The notes below the pieces were generated by a model. It was not told the origin of the DNA. It searched no databases and saw nothing but the letters and a program-made list of their open reading frames with translations. DNA of 50,955 bases from Gammaproteobacteria bacterium (lineage in GTDB: Bacteria; Pseudomonadota; Gammaproteobacteria; Steroidobacterales; Woeseiaceae), in NCBI GenBank assembly GCA_029884455.1, contig JAOUHU010000017.1, positions 1 to 50,955 of the forward strand, in the 5' to 3' direction. Numbering within the stretch: position 1 is the stretch's first letter; every line of letters begins with the position of its first letter. Shown here in pieces: positions 33,846 to 42,377 of this stretch. Both the position numbers and the translations under genes were made by a program.

Positions 33846-34928
33846 ATGAAGCTAAACATTTACTCGTTATTGCTCGGCGCTATCTGCATTCTGATTCTTC
33901 AATCGCCGGTTCGCGCTGACGGCGAGTCCGAGTTTCTGGTTTTTGTCAGCGCCGACGATCTTGAGCGTCGGTCCGTTTCGCAGACCGGTATTCCGACTAG
34001 TGACTTTACGCCTGCCGTGGATTTTCTGTTCAGTTACATGAATGGACCATGGCGGTTTCTGGGCGAGTACTTCCTTACGGATGATGAGCACGAGCTCGAG
34101 CGACTGCAAATCGGCTACGACCATACCGCGAACAGTTCGATCTGGCTTGGCCGATTTCACCAGCCTTCCAGCGCATGGAATAACCTTTGGCACCATGGCG
34201 CGTATCTGCAACCGAGCATTTCCCGTCCGGCAATTGAAAACTGGGAGGATGACGGAGGCGTAATTGCCTCTCACATCACCGGGCTGATGCTCGATGCATG
34301 GCAGGCACGCGACGGCAGCAGCGGTATCCGCTATCTTGTCGCGGCGGGTATTGCACCGAGGCTGACCGATAGTGAACTGATACCGTTTGATCTGCTCGAT
34401 CCGGACGATAGTTCCGGTAACCTGGCCGCGAATCTCAACGTCGCGTACTACCCGGATATTGTCGGTGAGTCGAATTTCGGCGCAATTGTCAGTTACAGCG
34501 AGATCCTGGCCGACCCTATTGCAGCGTTTGGAATTGAAAATCCTTTCGTCATACGTCAGCTGCTGCTCGGCGGACAAGTCAACTGGGAATGGGATGACTG
34601 GCAGATCATCTCCGCCGCATATTACGTGGACAATACGGTCGAGCGTTCCGTCGTGGCCATAGACGATGCGTTTTTCTCGGCATATCTGCAGCTCGCCCGA
34701 ACGCTGGGTGCAAGTACAAATGGCTACCTGCGGCTCGAAAAAACGAGTGATACGAGTTCTGATAGCTACCTGCAACTGTTTCCGAATTTTGTCGCACAAC
34801 GTGAATTGCTGGGATTCCGCTACGATTTCGCCGAGCGCCAGGCAATCGCCCTTGAGTTCAGCCGCAACGAAATATCAATGGATGATTTTTCCGAGCTTCG
34901 ACTTCAGTGGAGCGCGACATTCCCGTGA
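33846..34928 (+). CDS. Putative outer-membrane beta-barrel protein
   Basis: 360 residues with a cleavable signal peptide (ending near PVRADG). The mature part is a series of short amphipathic beta strands with aromatic girdles (WRFLGEYFLTDDEHELERLQIGYDH, SSIWLGRFHQPSSAWNN, YLRLEKTSD) and ends in strands LGFRYDF and LRLQWSATF-P, as expected for a porin-like barrel. No named family is recognised. Its stop overlaps the GTG of the next gene, so it heads an operon with a PstS-like protein, a sensor kinase and a receiver. It may bring or sense the same ligand (inference). Confidence 0.75.
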   Translation: MKLNIYSLLLGAICILILQSPVRADGESEFLVFVSADDLERRSVSQTGIPTSDFTPAVDFLFSYMNGPWRFLGEYFLTDDEHELERLQIGYDHTANSSIWLGRFHQPSSAWNNLWHHGAYLQPSISRPAIENWEDDGGVIASHITGLMLDAWQARDGSSGIRYLVAAGIAPRLTDSELIPFDLLDPDDSSGNLAANLNVAYYPDIVGESNFGAIVSYSEILADPIAAFGIENPFVIRQLLLGGQVNWEWDDWQIISAAYYVDNTVERSVVAIDDAFFSAYLQLARTLGASTNGYLRLEKTSDTSSDSYLQLFPNFVAQRELLGFRYDFAERQAIALEFSRNEISMDDFSELRLQWSATFP

Positions 34929-35371
34929 TCGCCAGACGCACTCTGTTTGTGTTGCTGACAGTCGTTGCATGGACGCCGTCATTCGTTCTCGCGGACCACA
35001 AACTGGTACTTGTCACACGAGAGGACAGCCCGCTTTCAAATATTAGCGCGCTCGACTTGCGCAAACTCTACCTCGGATTCGTCGTTTACTCCGATACGGG
35101 TCGTCAGATTCACCCGATAAGCAATCACTCCGATGCGCGTGCCTGGGAAATTTTCCTGCAGGATGTGGTGGGGATGTCGGCACGCACTTATGATCGGCGC
35201 CTGCTGACATTAACGTTACAAACGGGGCGGCATCGACCCCAGGTATTCAACGAACTGGAGTATGTTCTGGATGCGATCGCAGCCAACCCCCTGGCAATCG
35301 CGTTTGTTTGGCAGGAAGATCTGCAGCACCGCGAAAACATCAAAGTTATACGTGTGCTATGGCAGCACTAA
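34925..35371 (+). CDS. PstS-like periplasmic substrate-binding protein
   Basis: 148 residues: signal peptide (TLFVLLTVVAWTPSFVLA) then a short domain of the phosphate-ABC-transporter substrate-binding type (VLVTREDSPLSNISALDLRKLYLGF, ISNHSDARAWEIFLQDVVGM, IAANPLAIAFVWQE). It is much shorter than true PstS and lacks transporter partners, so a sensory role with the following kinase is likely. GTG 34925 is chosen since it overlaps the upstream TGA as GTGA; GTG 34907 would extend it by six residues. Confidence 0.8.
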   Translation: MIARRTLFVLLTVVAWTPSFVLADHKLVLVTREDSPLSNISALDLRKLYLGFVVYSDTGRQIHPISNHSDARAWEIFLQDVVGMSARTYDRRLLTLTLQTGRHRPQVFNELEYVLDAIAANPLAIAFVWQEDLQHRENIKVIRVLWQH

Positions 35372-36873
35372 CAAAAACGATCGCAGGTCGTATCACGCTT
35401 GGCGTGCTCGCTATTCACGTTCTGGTGTTGCCGACGTTGTATTTCGGCATGGTCTACCTGATCAAACAAAGTAATGAGGAAATGTTTCTCAATAGCGTCC
35501 GCGGACACGCTCGTTATCTTGCGGACAGCCTGGAGCGTATTGGTGCGTCTGCTTCCGACAAGGAAATCACAGATATTCTGGACAGTGTGGTTCTCAGTGG
35601 TAGCGGATTCTTCGCCGAACTGGTGGGCGACAAGCGGCGCATCCTGAGCTCGCTCGTCACCGCCGCCGACGCTGAAACGTACCTTGAGGACCTGACCTTT
35701 CAACAACATGACGACGGCATTTACTTTTTCTCGGTGCCAGTGTTGTATGCGGGAGATCCGTATAGCCTGCGCGTCGGCTTTGATGAAGCGCCCTATCTTG
35801 AGCAGAACACGATCGCCTACAAGAACGGCCTGATCATTATTTCAGGCTATCTCGCGGCGTTACTTGCTATGTTGCCAGTCATCGGCCGGCGGGTCGTGCG
35901 GCCCGTCAAAGCCTTGCAGAAAGCGTCCCGGCAAATCGCATCCGGCGCTTTGTCGGAACACCTGACCGCCGAAACCGACCTCGTCGAACTCGTGGACCTT
36001 TCCCGCGACCTGGACTTGATGAAGGACCGGCTCACCGATGTCAGCAAGCAGTTGCAACAGGAGATTCTCGATCGCGAGAAGGCCGACCTGGATCGCCTTA
36101 GCCTCGAGCAGCAGCTGCGCCATGTCCAGCGTCTGGAAACAGTCGGTACGATGGCGGGCGGCATCGCGCACGAGTTGAACAATATTCTGGTGCCGATCAT
36201 CCTGTACACCGAGACCGCGATCGAGGATCTACCCGCGGACTCCGCGGTACGGGATGACTTGCAGAGGGTGTTGCGATCTGCCACCCGTGCCAAAGGCATT
36301 GTCGGCCAGGTACTTACTTTTAGTCGCAAGATGGCCGTTGATACGCACGCGGCTGTCGACATGGCCGCTGCAATTCGCGATACAGCGGAATTGTTGCGCG
36401 CCTCGGTGCCGGCATTCGCAAAGCTCGAGATCGACATCGACCCGACGTGTCCCCCCGTACTTGGCGACGCTGCGTTGGTAGGTCAGCTGATTCTGAATCT
36501 GTGCACGAACGCTTTTCAGGCATTGCGGGATGAGCATGGCGTTGTCAGGATCAGTCTCGGCCTGACGCAAATCGATACCGCGATTGCCAAGGCAAATCCG
36601 CTTCTTGGCCAAGGACCTTGTGTGTGTCTGACGGTGAGCGATACCGGCGAGGGCATGGATCATCAGACCGTGGCGCGAATATTCGAACCATTTTTTACTA
36701 CTCGCAGTGTTGGCGAAGGAACCGGTCTTGGACTTTCGGTGGTACACGGCATCGTGACTGACATGAACGGCGTCATCCAGGTTGAGAGTACAATAGAATT
36801 TGGCTCCGTATTTCGGGTTCTATTGCCGGCCACCCATAACGTGCCGCACGAAGATGGACAAGCAGTGAGTTGA
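35359..36873 (+). CDS. Membrane sensor histidine kinase (HAMP, HisKA, HATPase)
   Basis: 504 residues. Transmembrane segment 1 at about 12-33, periplasmic sensor about 34-155, transmembrane segment 2 (GLIIISGYLAALLAMLPVIG), HAMP domain (RPVKALQKASRQIASG), a coiled coil, HisKA with GGIAHELNNILVPI, and HATPase_c with NLCTNAFQAL, VSDTGEGMD, FEPFFTTR and GTGLGLSVVHGI. ATG 35359 overlaps the PstS-like gene by 13 nt. The adjacent PstS-like protein may present the ligand to the periplasmic domain; the next gene encodes the partner receiver. Confidence 0.92.
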   Translation: MAALTKTIAGRITLGVLAIHVLVLPTLYFGMVYLIKQSNEEMFLNSVRGHARYLADSLERIGASASDKEITDILDSVVLSGSGFFAELVGDKRRILSSLVTAADAETYLEDLTFQQHDDGIYFFSVPVLYAGDPYSLRVGFDEAPYLEQNTIAYKNGLIIISGYLAALLAMLPVIGRRVVRPVKALQKASRQIASGALSEHLTAETDLVELVDLSRDLDLMKDRLTDVSKQLQQEILDREKADLDRLSLEQQLRHVQRLETVGTMAGGIAHELNNILVPIILYTETAIEDLPADSAVRDDLQRVLRSATRAKGIVGQVLTFSRKMAVDTHAAVDMAAAIRDTAELLRASVPAFAKLEIDIDPTCPPVLGDAALVGQLILNLCTNAFQALRDEHGVVRISLGLTQIDTAIAKANPLLGQGPCVCLTVSDTGEGMDHQTVARIFEPFFTTRSVGEGTGLGLSVVHGIVTDMNGVIQVESTIEFGSVFRVLLPATHNVPHEDGQAVS

Positions 36874-36879
36874 GCAAAT

Positions 36880-37281
36880 ATGTCTAGCATATTGTTGATT
36901 GATGACGAATTCGACGTACGGTCTGCGGTCGCAAAAGTCCTGTCCCGCGAAGGATTCGAGGTGTCGACTGCCGAAAATGTTGAGCAGGGCCTCAAACTTC
37001 TCGACAAGCACCACTTTGACGTGCTGATCACCGATGTGATCATGCCTGGCATTGATGGCGTGCAGGCGATTCGTCTGGTGCGCGAGATCAATCCGGACAT
37101 TAAGGTTATTGCTATTTCGGGGGGTGGCAATTTTGGCCCCAAGTCATACCAGCCCCAGGCAATTACGACGACAGCCTACTTGCAGGCAGCGACCACGGCG
37201 GGTGCGGACTGGGTGCTGACAAAGCCTTTTCAGAAAGCGGATATTGTGGACGCGGTTCGGCAACTTGTGTCGCCAGCATAG
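36880..37281 (+). CDS. Single-domain response regulator (paralogue of 33046-33447)
   Basis: 133-residue receiver with LLIDDEFD, phospho-acceptor Asp in DVLITDVIMPG and LTKPF lysine. It shares with the receiver at 33046-33447 the ISGGGN...SYQPQAITTTAYL insert. It starts 6 nt after the kinase stop and is its likely partner. No output domain. Convergent with the Fe-S flavoprotein gene, whose stop is 22 nt away. Confidence 0.92.
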   Translation: MSSILLIDDEFDVRSAVAKVLSREGFEVSTAENVEQGLKLLDKHHFDVLITDVIMPGIDGVQAIRLVREINPDIKVIAISGGGNFGPKSYQPQAITTTAYLQAATTAGADWVLTKPFQKADIVDAVRQLVSPA

Positions 37282-37303
37282 CGGATGTCGCGCTGCGGTT
37301 CGC

Positions 37304-38620
37304 CTAGGCCGTACCGTACTTCGTTTCGATCGTGATGCCGATCTCCTTGAGAAATCCATTCGGCAGGATACCGCCGGCGCAGACTATGACCGCGTCGTTT
37401 TTCAGCTTGTAGAGCTTGCCCTGGTACTCGATATCCACGCTGTCCGCACGAATTTCCTTGACCTCTGATGGCATCAACAGTCGAATGCGCTTTGCTTCCG
37501 CGTAGCGCTCCACTTTGTCGCGATTCTTGGGCTTGGCACGCGAAAACGCAGCAGAGCGATACGACAGGGTGACGATCGACCCCTGCACATCGGCGATGCT
37601 GTGTGCCGCTTCCAGCGCACTGTCACCACCGCCGACCACGAGCACGTGCATACCTTCGTATTGCGCCGGGTCGATCAGGCGATACACCACCTTGGATTGA
37701 TCCTCGCCAACCACACCCAGCTGCCGCGGCGTGCCACGTCGTCCTATCGTCAGCAAGACCGCCCGTGTCCGGTAAAAAGCTTTCGTCGTCTCGACATCGA
37801 AACATTTGCCGTCGGCGGATTTTTTTATGGTCTCGACGCGCTCGTTGTAATTAATTTTTAGCGATGTATTTGCTTCGACACCCTGCCAGAACTCCAGCAA
37901 TTTCTCCTTGGTCGTTTCGGTGATCTTCATCACGCCGACGATGGGCAACTCGGCTGGCCGCGTCATGACAAGCTTGCCGCGCGGAAAGTGTGCAACGGTG
38001 CCACCCAGGGAATCTTGCTCGATGGTCGCGAAGCGCAGTCCGCGCTTCATCGCGGCCAGCGACGCAGCGAACCCGGCCGGTCCAGAGCCAACAATAATCA
38101 CATCAAAGTCATCGCCCTGGCCAATGCCGTCCAGTTTGGCGATTTCTTCCAGCGCCTGCCTGCCCTGCTCGATTGCGTTACCGATCAAACCCATACCGCC
38201 AAGCTCACCGGCAATGAAAATGCCAGGCACGTTGGTTTCGAAATTCGGCTTGACCTGCGGTATGTCCATACCGCGCTTTTCGGTACCAAACACGAGATCG
38301 ATAGCGCCTACCGGGCAAGCTGCCTTGCACGCCCCATGCCCGATGCAATTTGCCGGCCCGACCAGTCGTGCCTTGCCTCGAATCATGCCGAGCACGGGAT
38401 GCGCGTCCTGCTCGGGACAGGCGGCAAGACACGAGCGACAACCGATACATTTGTTGGCATCGATGACAGGGTGTAGTGACGGTGGCTCGGTCAGGCTCGC
38501 TGCGATGGCTTCCTGCGCAGCCTCGATGGCGCACTGCTCACGGCGATGCCGCAGACGCAGGTAGCCGATCAATATAAGCACGATCGGTAACGAGTACAGG
38601 CTGACTGTCAGTGTATTCAT
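37304..38620 (-). CDS. Membrane-anchored 2x[4Fe-4S] FAD/NAD(P) oxidoreductase
   Basis: 438 residues. An N-terminal membrane helix (LYSLPIVLILIGYLRL) is followed by a ferredoxin domain with CIGCRSCLAACP and CIGHGACKAACP (two [4Fe-4S] sites), then a thioredoxin-reductase-like flavoprotein: FAD-binding IIVGSGPAGFAAS, NAD(P)-binding VLVVGGGDSALEAA, and LTIGRRGTPRQLG. No redox-active CxxC of thioredoxin reductase is present, so electrons likely pass between pyridine nucleotide, FAD and Fe-S clusters at the membrane. ATG 38620 is preferred over GTG 38650. It is divergent from the multiheme cytochrome operon with a Fur-like box between them and is a candidate electron donor to it (inference). Confidence 0.88.
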   Translation of the reverse strand: MNTLTVSLYSLPIVLILIGYLRLRHRREQCAIEAAQEAIAASLTEPPSLHPVIDANKCIGCRSCLAACPEQDAHPVLGMIRGKARLVGPANCIGHGACKAACPVGAIDLVFGTEKRGMDIPQVKPNFETNVPGIFIAGELGGMGLIGNAIEQGRQALEEIAKLDGIGQGDDFDVIIVGSGPAGFAASLAAMKRGLRFATIEQDSLGGTVAHFPRGKLVMTRPAELPIVGVMKITETTKEKLLEFWQGVEANTSLKINYNERVETIKKSADGKCFDVETTKAFYRTRAVLLTIGRRGTPRQLGVVGEDQSKVVYRLIDPAQYEGMHVLVVGGGDSALEAAHSIADVQGSIVTLSYRSAAFSRAKPKNRDKVERYAEAKRIRLLMPSEVKEIRADSVDIEYQGKLYKLKNDAVIVCAGGILPNGFLKEIGITIETKYGTA

Positions 38621-38750
38621 TCGTTGTCGGTGGCTATTCGAGGGTCGCACATGCTAACAATGATTGGCCGTTGCGCAACACGTCGATTCTCGCAATTCCC
38701 TGGCGTCATCGAGACATTTCGCTGCCGGGAGCGAATCCTCGCTGCACGAA

Positions 38751-38765
38751 TGATAATTGTTCTCA
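38751..38765. promoter_or_regulatory. Fur-box-like sequence
   Basis: TGATAATTGTTCTCA matches the 7-1-7 Fur consensus TGATAAT-N-ATTATCA at 12 of 14 positions. It lies 131 bp upstream of the Fe-S flavoprotein start and 337 bp upstream of the CcmI-like gene. Iron control is inferred; no fur gene is in the window. Confidence 0.45.
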
Positions 38766-39063
38766 TTTATGCGCAGGCTGCGATTGCGGAAAACTCGCTG
38801 CATCGCCGGCGAAAGCCGGTAGTAATTCACCCCATTTTTTGGCCAGCCGCGAACGCTCGCCTCAGTCATTTAGCGGCACGCACAAGCTTGCGTAAATGCT
38901 GCGAGCAAGTCGATAGAAAGCGAAAGAATTTTGTGCGATACACGCCAAAGGAATTTTCGGTGCATTCGCTTGGGAACGAAGACATCGAATCCGTCTGTTT
39001 TTGGCGACAGATATTTCGCGAAAAAATTTTGCTGTTTGAGCAACCTTTTCGCTTTCCACAACG

Positions 39064-39073
39064 TGTTAATTAA
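39064..39073. promoter_or_regulatory. ArcA-like box
   Basis: TGTTAATTAA matches the ArcA consensus WGTTAATTAW at every position and is followed by a second GTTAAT at 39074. It lies 29 bp upstream of the first ATG of the cytochrome operon. AT-rich promoter sequence could give this match by chance. Confidence 0.3.
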
Positions 39074-39102
39074 GTTAATAGCTTGGGTCGCAGATTAAAT
39101 TC

Positions 39103-39888
39103 ATGAATTCCGTTTTCTTCGTAACTACGCTCGCAATGGCATTACTCGCAGTGGCTTTCATGCTGCAGCCACTGGCGAAACGATCAGTAAGCCGGACCCG
39201 TGGCATGGTTCGGCTGCCAATCCTCGCCGGCATTATTGTCGTCATCCTGGCGATCTCGCTGTACAGCTTTCTCGGTCGTCCCGATATGGTGACCGAAACG
39301 GTGCACAGTACCGCGACCAAACCAGGCACTGGCAAAACGGACGGTGTGCCATCCGTGGCGAGCCTGCTTACCGGCCTTGAGGAGCGTCTGCAGAACTCGC
39401 CCGATGACGGCAAGGGATGGCTGCTGCTGGCTAAAACCTACCAGCATCTTGGCCGCAACCATGACGCGCGGATCGCGTATGACAAGGCCGTTGCGCTTGG
39501 CCAGACGGATACCGCGTTTGCAGAGTCAATAGAAAATTCCAGCACTGCGCAGATTCGTGGCCACGTCAGTATCAGCGACGAGGCCCGAACACTCATAAGC
39601 GCCGACGATTCTGTTTTTATTTTTGCCAGGGCGATCGACGGTCCGCCGATGCCGCTCGCCGTCGTGCAGCGCCCGGCAACTGACCTGCCGTTCGACTTTG
39701 TACTCAGCGATGCGCAGGCGATGGTTCCGGACAACGTTCTCTCCGCCGCCAAGATGGTAACTGTCACTGCAAAAATTTCCGCACCCAAAGACGCCTTGCG
39801 CTCGGTGGCAAATCTTGAAGTGCGAAGCGCAGCGGTGCCGACAGCAAATTCGCCATACCTGGAGCTGGTAATTGGGGCGGCACAATGA
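39103..39888 (+). CDS. CcmI/CycH-like cytochrome c biogenesis protein
   Basis: 261 residues. Two N-terminal membrane helices (about 2-20 and 40-60), a TPR block (about 85-145, LEERLQNSPDDGKGWLLLAKTYQHLGRNHDARIAYDKA) and a C-terminal domain typical of CcmI/CycH (ADDSVFIFARAIDGPPMPLAVVQRP, PFDFVLSDAQAMVPDN, VTVTAKIS). CcmI holds apocytochrome c for heme ligation. A dedicated copy at the head of an operon encoding 55 predicted heme sites makes sense as a chaperone for those apocytochromes. The rest of the ccm genes are not in the window. Its stop overlaps the next start (ATGA). Confidence 0.82.
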   Translation: MNSVFFVTTLAMALLAVAFMLQPLAKRSVSRTRGMVRLPILAGIIVVILAISLYSFLGRPDMVTETVHSTATKPGTGKTDGVPSVASLLTGLEERLQNSPDDGKGWLLLAKTYQHLGRNHDARIAYDKAVALGQTDTAFAESIENSSTAQIRGHVSISDEARTLISADDSVFIFARAIDGPPMPLAVVQRPATDLPFDFVLSDAQAMVPDNVLSAAKMVTVTAKISAPKDALRSVANLEVRSAAVPTANSPYLELVIGAAQ

Positions 39889-40793
39889 ATGAAACTGTAA
39901 TGCAGAACCCCTCGTTCCTGGCCGACGAAAAGACCGCGGGCGCCTTTTTGGGGCTGCGCGGCTGGGGCACCGAGTTCAGTGCCTATTTACTGCTGACGCT
40001 GTTGATTGTTCTTGGCTGGTTGCTGCGTGACCTCGACCTCATCACGCCGGACAACGGCGTCGGCTACTGGCTCGGCATCATTGGCGGCACACTGATGCTG
40101 CTGTTATTGCTATACCCGTTGCGTAAGCGCATGAAGTTGCTGCACCGGCTTGGCACCACCAGGAGCTGGTTTCAACTGCACGTGGTACTGGGGTTGCTCG
40201 GGCCGCTGCTTATCCTCTATCACAGCAATTTCAAACTCGGCGCGTTCAACAGCAATGTTGCGCTCTACAGCATGTTGCTGGTTGCCGGCAGCGGCATTGT
40301 CGGGCGGCATATATACGCACATATTCACAGGAACCTGGGAGGCCACCAGCTGACTCTGGCCGAGCTACAGCGCGAGTTGTCGGTATCTTTGGAAAAGAGC
40401 CACGGGCTGGCCAGGCTGATGCCGGAATTTACCGCGCGCATCCAGGCAATGTCGACGCAGTTAAGAGGCCACGAGATCACGCGATCAATCGGCATAGGGC
40501 GAAGCCTGCGCTGGACGTTTACGCATCATTTTTTGCGGTTTTCATTACTTCTTACTGCAAGGCGTGAGCTGCGTGCGGCAGCCAGGACCTCGGCCGTTGT
40601 TATGGCGGATCAGAAACGCCTGCGCCGGACAGTCTCCAGATACGTTCGCGACTACACGACCCTGGTCGGGCGTGTATCGCAGTTCTCCTTTTATGAGCGC
40701 TTGTTCGCGCTCTGGCACGTGTTTCACCTGCCAATATTTTTCATCATGGTGCTGGCCGCTCTGATACACGTGCTGGCCGTGCATATGTATTAG
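39885..40793 (+). CDS. Histidine-rich integral membrane protein, probable b-type cytochrome
   Basis: 302 residues with about five membrane helices (around residues 30-50, 63-84, 100-120, 128-150 and 275-300) and a long cytoplasmic helical loop at about 150-260. Histidines are placed in or near helices: FQLHVVLG, LILYHSN, GRHIYAHIHR, LWHVFHLP and IHVLAVHMY. This fits a heme b protein of the ferric-reductase/cytochrome b561 type. In context it should carry electrons across the inner membrane from the Fe-S flavoprotein or quinol to the periplasmic cytochromes. Family assignment is by pattern only. Confidence 0.75.
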   Translation: MNETVMQNPSFLADEKTAGAFLGLRGWGTEFSAYLLLTLLIVLGWLLRDLDLITPDNGVGYWLGIIGGTLMLLLLLYPLRKRMKLLHRLGTTRSWFQLHVVLGLLGPLLILYHSNFKLGAFNSNVALYSMLLVAGSGIVGRHIYAHIHRNLGGHQLTLAELQRELSVSLEKSHGLARLMPEFTARIQAMSTQLRGHEITRSIGIGRSLRWTFTHHFLRFSLLLTARRELRAAARTSAVVMADQKRLRRTVSRYVRDYTTLVGRVSQFSFYERLFALWHVFHLPIFFIMVLAALIHVLAVHMY

Positions 40794-40814
40794 TACGCGA
40801 GCACGCGATTCGCG

Positions 40815-42377
40815 ATGAGATATCGGCTTCTGCTTATGGCTATTGCTTTGACCTCAGCGGCTTTCTTTCCGGGTATCGGTAACGCCCAGATCCAGACTCT
40901 GGTCATGCCGGGAGAGTTGACTGCGAACCACGCCGAGTTCGAATCCGACTGCTCATCCTGTCACAAGAATTTCGACAAGCCCGCGCAACGCCAGTTGTGC
41001 CTCGACTGTCATGAAGAGGTTGCCGCGGATGTCAGCGCACACACCGGCTTTCACGGCCGGTATCCGCAGGCGCAGGATGTGCAATGTGCTATTTGTCATG
41101 CCGACCACCTGGGCCGCAACGCAGACATCGTGCGCCTGAACAAGGCGGCATTCGATCACCAGTACACCGACTTTGAGCTGCTCGGCTCACACGCAGAGGC
41201 GGAGTGCAGCGATTGCCACAGCATCGACCTCCTGTACCGGGAGGCGCCGGGCGCCTGTAATGATTGTCACAGCGACGACGATGTTCACGGCCAGACTTTT
41301 GCCAGCAGTTGCGAAGATTGCCACCAGTCTACCGAGTGGCCGGAAGCGAGCTTTGATCACGATACGACAGACTATCCGCTGCTCGGCAAACACATCGAGG
41401 CTGCGTGCCTTGATTGTCATGCCGACTCGACCTACCAGAATGCGCCAATGACCTGCTACGGCTGTCACGCCGAGGATGATGCGCATGACGGCCGCAGCGG
41501 ACAGCAGTGCGAGAATTGCCACAACCCGACTGACTGGCATGATTCGAGCTTTGATCATGCGCGCGACACCGACTTCACGCTCGAGGGCAAGCACGCAAGC
41601 TTAGCCTGCGGTGACTGTCACTCGGAAAGCCCCTTCGAGGACGAGATGGACATGGCCTGCGTTGCCTGCCATCTCGAAGACGACAGCCACAAAGGCCATA
41701 ACGGCGAGCAATGCGACTCCTGCCATAACAGCAGTGATTGGGCGGAGTCGCAGTTCGATCACGATCGCGATACCGACTACCGCCTGCTCGGCGCGCACGA
41801 ATCTGTGGCCTGTAATGACTGCCATGTTGAAGCCATATTTGAAGTCGCACTGCAGACGACCTGTGAGTCATGCCACCTTGAGGACGATGCTCATGACGGT
41901 TCGCTCGGCTCGCAATGTGCGAATTGTCATACCGAATTTGACTGGCAGGACCCGGTATTCTTCGATCACGACCTGGCGAGCTTTCCCTTGCTCGGTGCGC
42001 ACCGCGAGGCCGAGTGCGAGGACTGCCACGCGACACAGCAATTTACCGATACCAGCAGCACATGTGTTGACTGCCATCTTGAAGACGATCATCACAAAGG
42101 CGTCTTCGAGCGCGACTGCGAGTCCTGCCACAATCCGGTTGCCTGGGAGTTGTGGCTGTTCGATCACAATACGCAGACGGACTTTGAACTGCTCGGCGCA
42201 CATGCCGATGTCGCCTGTGACAGCTGCCACCGCAGTTCACTTGCTGCAATGCGCAAGACTGGCGACCGCTGCTCTGACTGCCACTTGTCCGACGACGTAC
42301 ACGATGGCGAATTTGGCCCGGATTGCGGTCGCTGCCACAGCGATATCTCGTTCCGGGATCTGAGGTCCTTGCAATGA
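40815..42377 (+). CDS. 21-heme c-type cytochrome
   Basis: 520 residues with signal peptide (ending GNAQ) and 21 CxxCH heme sites, one per about 24 residues. They fall into seven triplets; six are tandem repeats of about 70 residues of the form C-DCH ... C-CH-EDDxHxG ... C-CH ... W-FDH-DTDF-LLG-H. The extra conserved histidines (FDH, GKH/GAH, DAHDG) can give bis-His ligation to most hemes. Exported by Sec and matured by the Ccm system, it would act as a periplasmic or surface electron wire. It begins 22 nt after the b-type gene and overlaps the next cytochrome by 4 nt. Confidence 0.95.
   Translation: MRYRLLLMAIALTSAAFFPGIGNAQIQTLVMPGELTANHAEFESDCSSCHKNFDKPAQRQLCLDCHEEVAADVSAHTGFHGRYPQAQDVQCAICHADHLGRNADIVRLNKAAFDHQYTDFELLGSHAEAECSDCHSIDLLYREAPGACNDCHSDDDVHGQTFASSCEDCHQSTEWPEASFDHDTTDYPLLGKHIEAACLDCHADSTYQNAPMTCYGCHAEDDAHDGRSGQQCENCHNPTDWHDSSFDHARDTDFTLEGKHASLACGDCHSESPFEDEMDMACVACHLEDDSHKGHNGEQCDSCHNSSDWAESQFDHDRDTDYRLLGAHESVACNDCHVEAIFEVALQTTCESCHLEDDAHDGSLGSQCANCHTEFDWQDPVFFDHDLASFPLLGAHREAECEDCHATQQFTDTSSTCVDCHLEDDHHKGVFERDCESCHNPVAWELWLFDHNTQTDFELLGAHADVACDSCHRSSLAAMRKTGDRCSDCHLSDDVHDGEFGPDCGRCHSDISFRDLRSLQ

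Larger units (their letters stand above)
38621..39102. other. 482-nt divergent regulatory region
   Basis: Separates the Fe-S flavoprotein gene from the cytochrome operon. AT-rich toward the cytochrome side. It contains the Fur-like and ArcA-like sites listed separately and a TTCGCGAA palindrome near 39018. No supported coding frame is seen. Confidence 0.6.

Noticed and set aside
34925..35371. True phosphate-uptake PstS
   Set aside because: Too short and without pstCAB/phoU; the neighbours are a sensor kinase and receiver.
37304..38620. Thioredoxin reductase (TrxB)
   Set aside because: The FAD and NAD(P) folds match, but the redox CxxC is absent and an N-terminal 2x[4Fe-4S] domain with membrane helix is present.
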